A DNA stretch of 62,881 nt from Eubacteriales bacterium (GCA_030536755.1 JAUNPJ010000012.1:1-62881); one strand, 5' to 3'. Positions 8,762 through 19,458 are shown, counted from the first letter of the stretch. Made by a program: numbers and translations. The notes: generated from the sequence alone by a model not told the origin.

Positions 8762-8835
8762 CTGGAAAGCCTGGAAACAGGCACTTTCCAGAATCAGAAT
8801 GAGGGTTCTTCCCATATGGGAAGGACTCTTTTTTT
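8762..8835 (+). terminator. Two hairpins after tRNA-Leu, the second a terminator
   Basis: First hairpin 8762-8791: CTGGAAAG CCTG ... CAGG CA CTTTCCAG. Second 8801-8828: an imperfect stem closed by TTCCC ATAT GGGAA and ending in GACTC, followed by seven Ts. Confidence 0.75.
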
Positions 8836-8910
8836 GTGATTTGACATCAATGCTGACATCAACAAGTAGTAGTTGGAAGCGATAGCACCTAAAATTTGCA
8901 GGAGGCGTCT

Positions 8911-9882
8911 ATGAAGAAAAAGGTGGCAATCGGACTTCAAAATTTTGAAGAGTTGATTCAAAAAGATTATTATTATATTGACAAGACAGATTTTATCAGG
9001 GAATGGTGGGAATGTGGAGATAGTGTCACGTTAATTACCCGTCCGCGTCGTTTTGGAAAGACACTGAATATGAGTATGGTGGAAGCATTCTTTTCGGTGA
9101 AATATGCGGACAGAGGAGAGTTGTTTGAGGGGCTTTCCATTTGGGAAGAGGAAGAATATCAAAAAATACAGGGAACTTATCCGGTTATCAGTTTGTCCTT
9201 TGCGAATGTGAAAGAGAAGGAGTATAAGACTACTCGAAAAAAAATCTGTCAGTTAATCGAAGAGCTGTATTCGGATCATTCGTATTTGCTTGATAGTCCG
9301 CTTCTTCGGGAGGGAGATAAGAGATTTTTCAAAAGAGTTTCTGTAGATATGGATGATGTGGATGCAACAATGGCCATTCATTATCTGACAAAATTTTTAT
9401 ACCTTTATTATGGGAAAAAGGTCATCATTCTTTTAGATGAATATGATACACCCATGCAGGAAGCCTATGTGGACGGATATTGGGATGAGTTGGTATCTTT
9501 TACGAGAAGTCTGTTTAATGCCACATTTAAGACCAATCCATGGCTGGAGCGCGGCATGATGACGGGAATTACAAGAGTCAGCAGAGAATCTATTTTTTCG
9601 GATTTAAATAATCTGGAAGTGGTAACGACAACGTCTAACAAGTATATGGATTCGTTTGGGTTCACAGAGCAGGAAGTCTTTGCGGCATTGGATGAATTCG
9701 GATTGGGAGAAAAGAAAGAAGAAGTACGGAAATGGTATGATGGATTTATTTTTGGGGATCATAAGGATATTTACAATCCCTGGTCTATTTTGCATTTCTT
9801 AAATAAGGGAAAAGTAGCGGATTATTGGGCAAATACGAGTTCTAATGCGCTGGTGAGCAAACTGATTCAGGAAGGAAAGTGA
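8911..9882 (+). pseudogene. Truncated AAA-ATPase of the PF09820/PF08011 family
   Basis: 323 aa from ATG 8911 (RBS AGGAGG 8900-8905). It carries the N-terminal ATPase: VGLQNFEELI-like start, Walker A RPRRFGKTLNMSM near 45, Walker B VIILLDEYDTPM near 175, and the RKWYDGFIFG signature near 277. Full members such as the one at 40288-41922 run to about 540 aa and end in a PD-(D/E)XK nuclease-like domain. Here the frame stops at KLIQEGK and a terminator follows 3 bases later, so the nuclease half is gone. Function of the family is unproven; multi-copy in gut anaerobes. Confidence 0.8.
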
Positions 9883-9885
9883 TAG

Positions 9886-9912
9886 AAAACCTCTCATTTC
9901 TGAGAGGTTTTT
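9886..9912 (+). terminator. Terminator after the truncated ATPase
   Basis: AAAACCTCTCA (9886-9896), loop TTTC, TGAGAGGTTTT (9901-9911): an 11-bp perfect stem ending in a T run. Confidence 0.85.
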
Positions 9913-9915
9913 AGT

Positions 9916-9944
9916 TTGCAATTTCGAAATAAGTGTGATACCAT
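9916..9944 (+). promoter_or_regulatory. Possible rho promoter
   Basis: TTGCAA (9916-9921), 17 bases, TACCAT (9939-9944), leaving a leader of about 85 bases before rho. Rho leaders are often used for autoregulation; no specific structure is evident here. Confidence 0.45.
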
Positions 9945-10033
9945 AACCATGTTAAAAAAAGATTCAATACGATTCCGGTCAATTCAGACAAGCTTCCACA
10001 ATTTTTGATAGATAGAGAAAAGAGGTATATATT

Positions 10034-11437
10034 ATGAGAGAAAGATATGAAACATTATCTCTGGCAACTTTGCGTGATTTGGCAAAGGCAAGAGGATTAA
10101 AGGGAATTAGTACACTGAAAAAAGCGGAACTGATTGATATGATGGTAGAGGCGGATATGAAGGAAAAAGAGGAAGAAGAATCCAAAGAAACACAGGAGAT
10201 GAAAGAAGAACAGGAAGTAAAAGAGAAGAATGATCAGGGAAAAACAGTGGATCCTGCCAGAGTGCAGGAATTCAAAGATGCCAAATCTCCTGTGGATACA
10301 GCACAGCTCGACAGCGGACTGAAAGCCAATGGCATTCTTGAAGTAATGCCGGATGGCTATGGATTTATCCGCAGCGAGAATTATCTGCCGGGTGAGAACG
10401 ATATCTATGTATCACCTTCTCAGATCCGGCGCTTTAATCTAAAGACAGGAGATGTTCTCCAGGGAAATATCCGTGTGAAGACGCAGTCAGAGAAATTTTC
10501 CGCTTTGCTGTATGTCACTTCTGTCAATGGCCGTCATCCAAATGAGAGTGTGAAACGTTTTAATTTTGAGGATATGACACCTGTTTTTCCGAACGAGCGT
10601 GTCGTGTTGGAGCGTCCGGGCGGAAGCATGGCGATGAGAATTGTAGATCTGATCAGTCCGATCGGAAAAGGTCAGCGTGGCATGATCGTATCTCCTCCAA
10701 AGGCAGGTAAGACAACCTTACTCAAAGATGTAGCAAAATCTCTGCTGCGCAACAATCCGCAGATGCATTTACTGATTCTGCTTATTGATGAGCGCCCGGA
10801 AGAAGTAACCGATATGAAGGAAGCGATTGTCGGAAAAAATGTAGAAGTCATCTATTCTACATTTGATGAATTGCCGGAACATCATAAACGTGTATCGGAG
10901 ATGGTGATTGAACGCGCCAAACGTCTGGTAGAGCATAAAGAAGATGTTGTGATCCTTCTGGACAGCATTACACGTCTGGCGAGAGCCTACAATCTGATTG
11001 TACCGCCAAGCGGACGTACTTTATCGGGTGGTCTCGACCCGGCAGCGCTGCATATGCCAAAACGATTTTTCGGTGCAGCCAGAAACATGCGTGAGGGAGG
11101 AAGCCTTACCATTCTGGCGACAGCCCTGGTAGATACAGGAAGTAAGATGGACGATGTGGTTTATGAAGAGTTTAAGGGGACCGGCAATATGGAACTTGTG
11201 CTGGATAGAAAACTGCAGGAAAAGAGAGTCTTCCCTGCGATAGACATTGTAAAATCGGGAACCAGAAGAGAAGATCTTCTGCTGAACAGTCAGGAGCAGG
11301 AAGCTGTATATCATATGAGAAAAGCTTTAAATGGAATGAAGGCGGATGATGCCATTGAACAGATTCTCAACATGTTTTCCAGAACAAAGAACAATCAGGA
11401 ATTTGTCCAGATGATCAAAAGACAAAAATTGTTTTAG
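10034..11437 (+). CDS. rho: Transcription termination factor Rho
   Basis: 467 aa RNA-dependent ATPase. N-terminal Rho-N helix bundle ([21 protein letters not shown]), then a 45-residue stretch rich in E and K (about 45-80) as in many Firmicute Rho proteins, then the cold-shock-like RNA-binding domain ([23 protein letters not shown]) and the RecA-type motor with Walker [11 protein letters not shown] near residue 221, LIDERPEEV near 255 and the [11 protein letters not shown] region near 310. Start ATG with GAGGT upstream. Confidence 0.97.
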   Translation: MRERYETLSLATLRDLAKARGLKGISTLKKAELIDMMVEADMKEKEEEESKETQEMKEEQEVKEKNDQGKTVDPARVQEFKDAKSPVDTAQLDSGLKANGILEVMPDGYGFIRSENYLPGENDIYVSPSQIRRFNLKTGDVLQGNIRVKTQSEKFSALLYVTSVNGRHPNESVKRFNFEDMTPVFPNERVVLERPGGSMAMRIVDLISPIGKGQRGMIVSPPKAGKTTLLKDVAKSLLRNNPQMHLLILLIDERPEEVTDMKEAIVGKNVEVIYSTFDELPEHHKRVSEMVIERAKRLVEHKEDVVILLDSITRLARAYNLIVPPSGRTLSGGLDPAALHMPKRFFGAARNMREGGSLTILATALVDTGSKMDDVVYEEFKGTGNMELVLDRKLQEKRVFPAIDIVKSGTRREDLLLNSQEQEAVYHMRKALNGMKADDAIEQILNMFSRTKNNQEFVQMIKRQKLF

Positions 11438-11440
11438 GAC

Positions 11441-11469
11441 TTGCATTTTTTCTGTTTCTGTGATACAAT
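11441..11469 (+). promoter_or_regulatory. rpmE promoter
   Basis: TTGCAT (11441-11446), 17 bases, TACAAT (11464-11469), starting 3 bases after the rho stop. Confidence 0.75.
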
Positions 11470-11540
11470 TTGAAAGCTGTTTAAATTTGATAGTCATATC
11501 AAGACGTATATAGAACATTATGATAGAAGAGGTGAAAGAA

Positions 11541-11741
11541 ATGAAAGAAGGAATCCATCCAGTATACCATCAGGCTACTGTAACCTGCAACTGCGGTAAT
11601 ACATTCGTTACAGGTTCTACAAAAGAAGAAATCCACGTAGAAATCTGTTCTAAATGTCATCCGTTCTATACAGGTCAGCAGAAAGCTGCTCAGGCTCGTG
11701 GACGTATTGACAAGTTCAATAAGAAATACGGTCTTAAATAA
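11541..11741 (+). CDS. rpmE: 50S ribosomal protein L31 (zinc-binding form)
   Basis: 66 aa: [20 protein letters not shown] opening, then [10 protein letters not shown]. The four cysteines (CNC and CSKC) mark the zinc-binding form. ATG 11541 is chosen because AGAGGTG lies 6 bases upstream and L31 proteins start MKxxIHP; an upstream ATG at 11520 would add seven non-family residues. Confidence 0.96.
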   Translation: MKEGIHPVYHQATVTCNCGNTFVTGSTKEEIHVEICSKCHPFYTGQQKAAQARGRIDKFNKKYGLK

Positions 11742-11769
11742 GAATTTGTGCATATGGTAAGAGAGGATC

Positions 11770-11803
11770 AGGTTGAGGTTAGGAAGAATAATCTCAACCT
11801 TTT
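11770..11803 (+). terminator. Terminator after rpmE
   Basis: AGGTTGAG (11770-11777) pairs with CTCAACCT (11793-11800), followed by TTTTC. Confidence 0.7.
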
Positions 11804-11825
11804 CTTGTAATAAAGGAGTTTATTT

Positions 11826-12812
11826 ATGAAATCATCAAATATTGGCGGACAGGCAGTCATGGAAGGCATCATGATGCGCCATGGCGATGTGTATTCCGTA
11901 GGAGTCAGAAAGCCAAACGGTGAGATTGAGGTGAAAGTCGAGGAGTATAAAAGTGTTTTCGGAAAACACAAGTGGATGAAACGGCCGATGCTTCGAGGTG
12001 TTGTCAGTTTCGTGGATTCCCTTGTTGTGGGAATACGCTGTCTGATGTATTCTGCCACATTTTTCGAGGATGAGGAAGAAGAACAGGCACTTACCCCGGA
12101 GGAAGAAGCTGCAAAGCAGGCAAAAGAAGAGCGGGAGAATAAATGGATGATGTATGGAACGGTTGCGCTGTCCATCGTGATGACCGTGGGTCTGTTTATG
12201 ATTCTGCCATATTATCTGGCGGGGCTGCTTCGGAACATCACCGATTCGGAGACACTCATCGCACTTGCAGAAGCACTCGTGCGAATTTTCATTTTTCTGA
12301 TCTATCTTCTTCTGATTTCCAGAATGAAAGATATTCAGAGAACATTTATGTACCATGGAGCTGAGCATAAATGCATCAACTGTGTGGAAAACGGTATGGA
12401 GCTGACCGTAGAAAATGTTATGAAAAGTTCCAGACAGCACAAACGCTGCGGAACCAGTTTCCTGATGTTTGTGGTCGTGATCAGTGTAATCTTTTACCTG
12501 TTTATCAGTCTGATCCCGTTTCAGGCACACTGGATGAAGGTTGCGCTTCGTCTGGCACTGGTTCCGGTAATTGCAGGCGTTGCCTATGAGATCATTCGCC
12601 TTGCCGGCTCCAGTGACAATAAATGTGTGATGCTTCTGAGCAAGCCGGGACTGGCACTGCAGAAGCTGACGACGAAGGAACCGGATGAAAGCATGGCAGA
12701 GGTGGCGATTGCGGCAGTGGAAGCCGTTTTTGACTGGCGTGCTTATCTTGCGGGCGAGGAAGATACCTCCGTGTCCTGTTGCGCAGACTGTACGGAGGAA
12801 TGCAGGCAATGA
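11826..12812 (+). CDS. DUF1385 family membrane protein
   Basis: 328 aa. Starts SSNIGGQAVMEGIMMRHGD, the DUF1385 signature, with MYHGAEHKCINCVE near residue 177 (a conserved His/Cys cluster that could bind metal). About four hydrophobic segments (near 115-140, 150-165, 215-235, 245-260) place it in the membrane. The family is commonly found next to rpmE, prmC and prfA in Firmicutes, as here; it overlaps prmC by 4 bases. Function not established. Confidence 0.9.
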   Translation: MKSSNIGGQAVMEGIMMRHGDVYSVGVRKPNGEIEVKVEEYKSVFGKHKWMKRPMLRGVVSFVDSLVVGIRCLMYSATFFEDEEEEQALTPEEEAAKQAKEERENKWMMYGTVALSIVMTVGLFMILPYYLAGLLRNITDSETLIALAEALVRIFIFLIYLLLISRMKDIQRTFMYHGAEHKCINCVENGMELTVENVMKSSRQHKRCGTSFLMFVVVISVIFYLFISLIPFQAHWMKVALRLALVPVIAGVAYEIIRLAGSSDNKCVMLLSKPGLALQKLTTKEPDESMAEVAIAAVEAVFDWRAYLAGEEDTSVSCCADCTEECRQ

Positions 12813-13660
12813 GCACATATGTAGATTTGCTGTCGCATGGAAGACAGTATTTGCAGCAGCGTCATATTTTAGATGCAGAACTGGATGCCTGGTATCTGCT
12901 GGAATATGTCATTGGTCATGACAGAAGCTGGTATTTTCTTCATATGAAGGAGCAGGTGCCGTCTGCTGTTGAAGATACATATGAAAGCCTTTTGCGGCAT
13001 CGAGGCGCACACAGGCCATTGCAGCAGATCACCGGGAAGGCTTATTTTATGGGCCTGGAATTTATGGTAAATGAGCATGTGCTGATTCCGCGTCAGGATA
13101 CAGAAATACTCGTGGAGGAAGCATTAAAGCGAATGAGTGAACATGCAAGAATTCTGGATTTGTGTACAGGTTCGGGTTGTATTTTGCTCAGTCTTTTATA
13201 TAATAAAAATAAGGCAGAAGGAATTGGAATTGATATCTCAAAAGAGGCACTAAAGGTCGCCAGACAAAACAGCTGCGAGTTGAATATTTCTGCGGAATTT
13301 GTGCAGAGTGATCTGTTTGAAAAAGCAGACGGAACTTTTGACCTTATCGTTTCCAATCCACCTTACATACCGGCGAAAGTGATTGCAGGACTTATGGAGG
13401 AAGTCAGGGATTATGAGCCTCATCTTGCATTGGATGGCGGGGAAGACGGACTTGATTTTTATCGGAAAATTGTGGCACAGGCAGGCGCATATCTGAATCC
13501 CGGGGGCTGGCTGATCATGGAAATCGGACAGGAACAGGGAGAGGATCTGCGGCAGATGCTTTCATATGCCGGTTATGAAGAAATTGAAGTTGTTCAGGAT
13601 CTGGCAGGTCTGGATCGAGTAGTATTAGGAAGAATGCACCAGGAGGAGATTCATGTTTGA
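12809..13660 (+). CDS. prmC: Release-factor glutamine N5-methyltransferase PrmC
   Basis: 283 aa. Methylates the Gln of the GGQ motif in release factors, and lies directly upstream of prfA. N-terminal helical domain (1-75); SAM motif [15 protein letters not shown] near 112-126; catalytic NPPYIP near 185. ATG 12809 is preferred: GGAGG is 10 bases upstream and it overlaps the DUF1385 stop as ATGA; earlier TTG/ATG codons sit too close to the RBS. Confidence 0.95.
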   Translation: MSTYVDLLSHGRQYLQQRHILDAELDAWYLLEYVIGHDRSWYFLHMKEQVPSAVEDTYESLLRHRGAHRPLQQITGKAYFMGLEFMVNEHVLIPRQDTEILVEEALKRMSEHARILDLCTGSGCILLSLLYNKNKAEGIGIDISKEALKVARQNSCELNISAEFVQSDLFEKADGTFDLIVSNPPYIPAKVIAGLMEEVRDYEPHLALDGGEDGLDFYRKIVAQAGAYLNPGGWLIMEIGQEQGEDLRQMLSYAGYEEIEVVQDLAGLDRVVLGRMHQEEIHV

Positions 13661-14729
13661 TAAATTAGAGGATCTGTTGATCCGTTTTGAGGAAGTATTG
13701 AGTGAACTGGGTGAACCTGATGTGGCAAGCAATCAGGAGCGCTTTCAGAAATTAATGAAGGAGCAGGCTGAACTTCAGCCAATCGTAGATGCTTATAAAG
13801 AGTATAAGAAAAGCAAAGAGACCATTGAGGACAGCCTTGCCATGCTGGAAGAAGAAAATGATGAAGAAATGAGAGAGATGCTCAAGGAAGAACTGTCTGA
13901 TGCCAAGAAGCGGGTAGAGGAACTGGAGCATGAGCTGAAGATTCTTCTTCTTCCAAAAGACCCGAATGACAACAAAAACGTAATCGTTGAGATTCGTGCC
14001 GGTGCAGGCGGGGATGAGGCTGCGCTGTTTGCAGCGGAGATTTACCGTATGTATGTAAAATATGCAGAGAGTCAGCGCTGGAAGACGGAGATGCTCAGTC
14101 TCAATGAGAATGGAATCGGCGGATTTAAAGAAGTTACCTTTATGATCAACGGACAGGGTGCATATTCCAAGCTGAAATATGAAAGCGGCGTGCACCGTGT
14201 ACAGCGTGTGCCGGAGACGGAGTCAGGCGGACGTATCCATACTTCTACGATTACAGTTGCGATTATGCCGGAAGCAGAGGAAATTGATTTCCATCTTGAT
14301 ATGAATGACTGTAAATTTGATGTATTCCGTGCATCCGGAAACGGTGGACAGTGTGTCAATACCACAGACTCTGCAGTTCGACTGACACATATTCCGACCG
14401 GTATTGTGATTTCCTGTCAGGATGAGAAATCACAGCTCAAAAATAAAGACAAAGCGCTCAAAGTACTGCGCTCCAGACTGTATGAGATGGAATTGGAAAA
14501 ACAGCATGATGCAGAAGCAGAGGCACGAAGAAGCCAGGTTGGAACAGGAGATCGTTCGGAGAAAATCCGTACCTACAATTTCCCGCAGGGACGTGTGACT
14601 GATCATAGAATCAAACTGACGCTGCATCGTCTCGACTCCATTATGAATGGAGATATTGGAGAGATTATCGACAATCTGATTGCTGCTGACCAGGCAGCAA
14701 AACTGAGTAACCTGCAGGATGAAGCATAA
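13653..14729 (+). CDS. prfA: Peptide chain release factor 1
   Basis: 358 aa, the usual RF1 length. Coiled N-terminal domain, [16 protein letters not shown] near 112, [19 protein letters not shown] near 187 and the GNGGQCVN catalytic motif near 230, whose Gln is the PrmC target. Recognises UAA/UAG. Start overlaps the prmC stop by 8 bases; RBS AGGAGG within prmC. Confidence 0.97.
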   Translation: MFDKLEDLLIRFEEVLSELGEPDVASNQERFQKLMKEQAELQPIVDAYKEYKKSKETIEDSLAMLEEENDEEMREMLKEELSDAKKRVEELEHELKILLLPKDPNDNKNVIVEIRAGAGGDEAALFAAEIYRMYVKYAESQRWKTEMLSLNENGIGGFKEVTFMINGQGAYSKLKYESGVHRVQRVPETESGGRIHTSTITVAIMPEAEEIDFHLDMNDCKFDVFRASGNGGQCVNTTDSAVRLTHIPTGIVISCQDEKSQLKNKDKALKVLRSRLYEMELEKQHDAEAEARRSQVGTGDRSEKIRTYNFPQGRVTDHRIKLTLHRLDSIMNGDIGEIIDNLIAADQAAKLSNLQDEA

Positions 14730-14759
14730 TCGCTATAGTGTTTGGGAGGAACAAAAGAA

Positions 14760-15683
14760 ATGAAAAAAACGGCATTGGTCATTATGGCTGCTGGTATTGG
14801 AAGCAGATTCGGAAAAGGAATTAAGCAGTTGGAGCCGGTAGGTCCAAATGGAGAGATTATTATGGATTATTCCATTTGCGATGCACTGGAGGCCGGTTTC
14901 AATAAAGTGGTGTTTATTATCCGCAGGGATTTGGAGGAAGATTTCAAAGAGATTATCGGAAAGCGCATCGAGAAGATCACGGAAGTGAAATATGCTTTTC
15001 AGGAGAGAGAGGATCTTCCGGAAGGATTTACCTGTCCTGCGGACAGAACAAAGCCATGGGGAACCGGACAGGCTGTTCTGGCATGCAGAGAACTTCTGGA
15101 TGAGCCTTTTGTGGTCATCAATGCTGACGATTATTATGGAAAAGAGGCTTTTTTCAAAGTACATGAGTATCTTGTGCAGGAACGCTGTGAAGGGGAGAAA
15201 CTTCAGATCTGCATGGCAGGATTTATTCTCGGCAATACCCTCAGTGACAATGGTTCCGTGACAAGAGGCGTCTGCCATGTCAATGCAAAGGGACAGCTGA
15301 CAGGTGTCACGGAGACACACAACATTGTGAAGACACCGGATGGCGCCGCTGTGGAGGAAGAAGACGGAAGTTTGGCTCCTCTGGATGTGAAATCACTGGT
15401 ATCTATGAATATGTGGGGATTGACACCGGCTTTTATGAAAACTCTGGAGAGTGGATTTGCAGAATTTTTGGCCAATATAAAAGAAGGAGATCTTAAGGCG
15501 GAATATCTGCTCCCAACAATTGTGGATAAGCTGATTCAGGAAGAAAAGGCTGATGTGACTGTACTGAAAACACATGATACCTGGTTTGGCGTTACTTATC
15601 AGGAAGATAAATATGCAGTGAAGGCTGCTTTTGAAGAATTGATTCAGAAAGGTGTGTATACAAGTCCGTTGTATGCAGACTGA
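14760..15683 (+). CDS. Nucleotidyltransferase family protein (sugar-phosphate type)
   Basis: 307 aa. N-terminal nucleotide-binding signature VIMAAGIGSRFG and KQLEPVGPNGEIIMDYS, then FVVINADDYYG (metal-binding Asp) near 117, as in NTP:sugar-1-phosphate nucleotidyltransferases. ATG 14760 has GGGAGG 10 bases upstream. It precedes glmM by 22 bases, which suggests work on an aminosugar or cell-envelope precursor, but the exact sugar and NTP cannot be read from sequence. Confidence 0.75.
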   Translation: MKKTALVIMAAGIGSRFGKGIKQLEPVGPNGEIIMDYSICDALEAGFNKVVFIIRRDLEEDFKEIIGKRIEKITEVKYAFQEREDLPEGFTCPADRTKPWGTGQAVLACRELLDEPFVVINADDYYGKEAFFKVHEYLVQERCEGEKLQICMAGFILGNTLSDNGSVTRGVCHVNAKGQLTGVTETHNIVKTPDGAAVEEEDGSLAPLDVKSLVSMNMWGLTPAFMKTLESGFAEFLANIKEGDLKAEYLLPTIVDKLIQEEKADVTVLKTHDTWFGVTYQEDKYAVKAAFEELIQKGVYTSPLYAD

Positions 15684-15705
15684 TTCAGGAAGGAGAATAA
15701 CAACA

Positions 15706-17052
15706 ATGGGTAAATATTTTGGAACAGACGGTTTTCGCGGTGAGGCGAATGTAGTATTGACAGTAGAGCATGCGTTTAAGGTAGGACGCTATCTTGGCTG
15801 GTATTTCGGCAAAGAAAAAAAGGCTCAGGTGGTCATTGGAAAAGATACCAGAAGAAGCAGTTATATGTACGAATATGCTCTGGTAGCCGGTCTGACAGCG
15901 TCAGGTGCCGATGCATATCTTCTTCATGTTACCACGACACCAAGTGTCTCCTATGTTGTAAGAACCGATAATTTTGATTGCGGAATCATGATTTCTGCAA
16001 GCCATAATCCTTATTATGACAATGGAATTAAAATCATCAACAGCAATGGACAAAAGGTAGAGGCGGAGCTGGAATACCAGATTGAAGAATATATTGACGG
16101 AAAAATTCCGGAGCTTCCTCTCGCGACAAAGGAAAACATTGGACGTACCGTGGATTATGTAGCAGGCCGTAATCGGTATATCGGATATCTGATTTCCATT
16201 CCTGCGCACTCTTTTAAAAACATCAAAGTGGGACTGGATTGTGCCAACGGAAGTTCTTCTTCCATTGCAAAGAGTGTGTTTGATGCGTTGCGGGCAAAAA
16301 CGTATGTAATCAACAATGAGCCGGATGGAACCAACATCAATACCAATTGCGGTTCCACGCATATCGAAGTGCTGCAGAAATATGTAAAGGAAAATGGTCT
16401 GGATGTGGGCTTTGCCTTTGATGGCGATGCAGACCGCTGTATTGCAGTAGACCATGAAGGCCAGGTGATCGATGGAGACCTGATCATGTATATCTGCGGA
16501 AAATATATGAAAGAGCAGGGAAAACTGCGCAACGATACTGTTGTTACCACTGTGATGTCAAACCTTGGTCTGTACAAAGCGCTGGAGCGTGAGGGCATGC
16601 GTTATGAACAGACAGCAGTAGGTGATAAATATGTATGTGAGAATATGATGAACAATGGATACAGCCTGGGCGGAGAGCAGTCCGGACATATCATTTTCTC
16701 ACGCCATGCATCTACCGGAGACGGAATCTTGACTTCTCTGATGCTGATGGAAGCTATTGTGGAGAAAAAGACAGATCTGCATACACTGGCGAGTGAAGTG
16801 AAGATTTATCCGCAGCTTTTGAAAAATGTAAGAGTTTCTGATAAGAAAACTGCCAGAGAAAATCCAAAAGTTGTGGAAATCGTGGAGCAGGTGGGACGTG
16901 ATCTGGGATCTGATGGCCGTATTCTTGTGCGCGAAAGTGGTACAGAGCCGGTAATCCGTGTGATGGTAGAAGCATCTACTGATCAGATCTGCAAAGATCA
17001 GGTTGCACGTGTGGTAAAGGTAATGGAAGAAGAAGGACTGATAGTGGAGTAA
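15706..17052 (+). CDS. glmM: Phosphoglucosamine mutase
   Basis: 448 aa. Converts glucosamine-6-P to glucosamine-1-P for UDP-GlcNAc and peptidoglycan. YFGTDGFRGEAN at the start, ISASHNPYYDNGIK near 97 (phosphoserine loop), DGDADRC near 240 (metal loop), GGEQSGH near 323 and RESGTEPVIRVM near 408. ATG 15706 follows AGGAAGGAG; an upstream in-frame extension is ignored. Confidence 0.9.
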   Translation: MGKYFGTDGFRGEANVVLTVEHAFKVGRYLGWYFGKEKKAQVVIGKDTRRSSYMYEYALVAGLTASGADAYLLHVTTTPSVSYVVRTDNFDCGIMISASHNPYYDNGIKIINSNGQKVEAELEYQIEEYIDGKIPELPLATKENIGRTVDYVAGRNRYIGYLISIPAHSFKNIKVGLDCANGSSSSIAKSVFDALRAKTYVINNEPDGTNINTNCGSTHIEVLQKYVKENGLDVGFAFDGDADRCIAVDHEGQVIDGDLIMYICGKYMKEQGKLRNDTVVTTVMSNLGLYKALEREGMRYEQTAVGDKYVCENMMNNGYSLGGEQSGHIIFSRHASTGDGILTSLMLMEAIVEKKTDLHTLASEVKIYPQLLKNVRVSDKKTARENPKVVEIVEQVGRDLGSDGRILVRESGTEPVIRVMVEASTDQICKDQVARVVKVMEEEGLIVE

Positions 17053-17055
17053 TAC

Positions 17056-18093
17056 ATGAAAGCAGGCAAGTATATTCCTTTGCTGTTAGCTGCCGCGGTG
17101 GCATTTACTGCCTGCGGCAGCCAGCAGAAAGAAAACTATAAAGAGGCGGAACTGAATCTGGAAAAGGGCCATTATGAGGAAGCACTGGAAGGGTTTCAGC
17201 AGGCGGTTTCGGATGATATCAAGATCGTGGAATCCTGGAGAGGACAGGGCATTGCACTGCTGAAGCTGAATCGCTATGAAGAGGCAATTCAGGCTTTTGA
17301 GACAGCACTTGCACAGGAAAAGGGAAGCAAGGGAATCCTCAAGGATATCTGGCTGTACAAAGCAACGGCGGAGTACAAAAACGGCGATTCACAGACGGCT
17401 CTGGCCAGTGTGCAGTCCGCAGCAGAGCTGGATGGCGATGAGCAATGCTATCTGTTTATGGGAAAATTATATCTGGAGCTGGCGCAGTATGAAGAAGCAG
17501 ATGCTTCATTTGAACAGGTTTTGGATAAGAATAAATCTTACGAAAGCTATGTAGACATTTACCAGATCTATGTGCAGCAGGATATGTCTGCAGATGGAGA
17601 GGCATATCTCAAAGAAGCACTGGAACTGAAAGGAAAAGAAAAAGAGGACTATTATCAGCGTGGAAGGATATACTTCTTTATGGGAGATACAGACAGTGCA
17701 AAAAAAGAGCTGATGGAGGCGGTGAATCGGAAATATCCGGATGCGATGCTGTTTTTGGGAAAGATTTATCTGTCTGACAAGGATATAGGAAATGCACGAG
17801 CCATGTATCAGCAATATATGGAAATGCAGGAGGAGAATCAGGCGAGAGGATTCAATGGTCTGGCACTTTGCGATATTGCCGAAGGCAATTATTTTTCTGC
17901 TCTGGAACAGATTCAGAAGGGACTGGAAATCGCAGAAAAAGGCGATGTACAGGAACTTTTATACAATGAAGTAGTTGTCTATGAGAAAATGCTGGATTTT
18001 GATACAGCCAAGACAAAAATGGCATCTTATATGGAATTATATCCGGATGATGTGGATGCCCAGAAGGAAAATCAATTTTTACAATATCGATAG
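17056..18093 (+). CDS. TPR-repeat lipoprotein
   Basis: 345 aa. Lipoprotein signal KYIPLLLAAAVAFTACGS with lipobox FTAC, then successive tetratricopeptide-like units (EEALEGFQQAVSDD, EEAIQAFETALAQ, EEADASFEQVLDK and others), so an extracytoplasmic protein-binding scaffold. Begins 3 bases after glmM in the same operon; partner unknown. Confidence 0.85.
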   Translation: MKAGKYIPLLLAAAVAFTACGSQQKENYKEAELNLEKGHYEEALEGFQQAVSDDIKIVESWRGQGIALLKLNRYEEAIQAFETALAQEKGSKGILKDIWLYKATAEYKNGDSQTALASVQSAAELDGDEQCYLFMGKLYLELAQYEEADASFEQVLDKNKSYESYVDIYQIYVQQDMSADGEAYLKEALELKGKEKEDYYQRGRIYFFMGDTDSAKKELMEAVNRKYPDAMLFLGKIYLSDKDIGNARAMYQQYMEMQEENQARGFNGLALCDIAEGNYFSALEQIQKGLEIAEKGDVQELLYNEVVVYEKMLDFDTAKTKMASYMELYPDDVDAQKENQFLQYR

Positions 18094-18153
18094 GAATGGC
18101 GGATCTGTCTAAGGAAGGCGTGGAAGATTCGTGTTCCTGAGAGTAGGAGGTCT

Positions 18154-19401
18154 ATGGAATTATATAAGATGCAGCAGATTACAGAGAGGGTCATTCTGGT
18201 TGGAGTCCAGACCAGCCCTTATGAGCAGACAAAAGAATCGCTGAAAGAACTGGCTGAGCTGACACATACAGCAGGCGCTGGTGTGGTCGGTGAAATGATT
18301 CAGGTCAGAGAGGCGATTCATCCCAGTCTGTATATTGGAAAAGGAAAGATAGAAGAACTGCGTTCTATGATTTATGCCTGCGATGCGACGGGAATCATTT
18401 GTGACGACGAATTGAGTGCTGTGCAGATGAATAATCTGGAGCAGGAACTGGAGTGCAAGGTAATGGACAGGACTCTTTTGATTCTGGATATTTTTGCTTC
18501 CAGAGCGATTACAAGTGAGGGAAAAATCCAGGTAGAACTGGCGCAGCTTCGCTATCGGGCTGCGCGTCTGGTGGGAATGAGAAATTCTCTGTCCAGACTT
18601 GGAGGCGGAATTGGTACCAGAGGACCCGGTGAGAAGAAGCTGGAGATGGATCGCCGTCTCATTCGTACCAGGATCAGCCGTTTGAAGAAAGATCTGGAAG
18701 CTGTGCAGCAGCACCGCGATCTGATTCGTGCCCAGAGATCGAAGGGAAACTTGAAAATCGCGGCAATCGTAGGATATACAAATGCCGGAAAATCCACACT
18801 GTTGAATACACTGACCAGCGCCGGTGTTTTAGAGGAGGACAAGCTGTTTGCTACGCTCGATCCGACAACGAGGGCATTAGATTTGGATGATGGACAGCAG
18901 ATTCTTCTGACGGATACGGTTGGGTTTATACGAAAACTTCCGCATCATCTGATTGAGGCTTTTAAGAGTACGCTGGAAGAGGCGCGTTATGCAGATATCA
19001 TTGTGCATGTGGTTGACGTTTCGAATCCGCAGTACGAGACACAGATGCATGTCGTATATGAGACGCTGCGCGAATTAAAGGTAGAAGACAAAAAAGTGGT
19101 GACTCTTTTCAATAAAATTGATAAAAAATCAGATGCTGAGCATCTTAGAGATTCCAGAGCGGATTATACACTTCGTGTGTCTGCGCGCCGCGGGGATGGG
19201 CTGGAGGAATTCAAAAAGATTTTAAGTCAGATTCTTTCAGAAAATCAGATTTATATCGAGCGCCTTTTTCCTTATGAAAAGGCAGGGCTGATTCAGCTGA
19301 TCCGCGGTAAGGGACAGCTTCTGATGGAGGAGTATAAGGAGGATGGAATCCTTGTAAAAGCCCGTGTTCCGCGGGAAATCTATGGAAAAGTCAGTAGTTA
19401 A
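18154..19401 (+). CDS. hflX: Ribosome-associated GTPase HflX
   Basis: 415 aa. N-terminal HflX domain (VGEMIQVREAIHPSLYIGKGK), helical linker with GGGIGTRGPGEKKLE, then GTPase with G1 GYTNAGKSTL near 206, G2/G3 FATLDPTTRAL and TDTVGFI near 250, and NKID near 325. Splits stalled ribosomes in known members. AGGAGG 3-8 bases before ATG. A strong terminator follows. Confidence 0.96.
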   Translation: MELYKMQQITERVILVGVQTSPYEQTKESLKELAELTHTAGAGVVGEMIQVREAIHPSLYIGKGKIEELRSMIYACDATGIICDDELSAVQMNNLEQELECKVMDRTLLILDIFASRAITSEGKIQVELAQLRYRAARLVGMRNSLSRLGGGIGTRGPGEKKLEMDRRLIRTRISRLKKDLEAVQQHRDLIRAQRSKGNLKIAAIVGYTNAGKSTLLNTLTSAGVLEEDKLFATLDPTTRALDLDDGQQILLTDTVGFIRKLPHHLIEAFKSTLEEARYADIIVHVVDVSNPQYETQMHVVYETLRELKVEDKKVVTLFNKIDKKSDAEHLRDSRADYTLRVSARRGDGLEEFKKILSQILSENQIYIERLFPYEKAGLIQLIRGKGQLLMEEYKEDGILVKARVPREIYGKVSS

Positions 19402-19454
19402 AAAACACCATATCTTGTGTTGATAATTTTGAGAACACAAGATATGGTGTTTTT
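19401..19454 (+). terminator. Terminator after hflX
   Basis: A 20-bp perfect stem: left arm 19401-19421 (AAAAACACCATATCTTGTG...), right arm 19434-19454, ending in TTTTT. Confidence 0.92.
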
Positions 19455-19458
19455 CGTG

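Noticed and set aside
11835-12818. 327-codon open frame on the minus strand opposite the DUF1385 gene
   Set aside because: Composition is that of an antisense shadow (rich in H, Q, C), no RBS, and the plus-strand gene is a clear family member.
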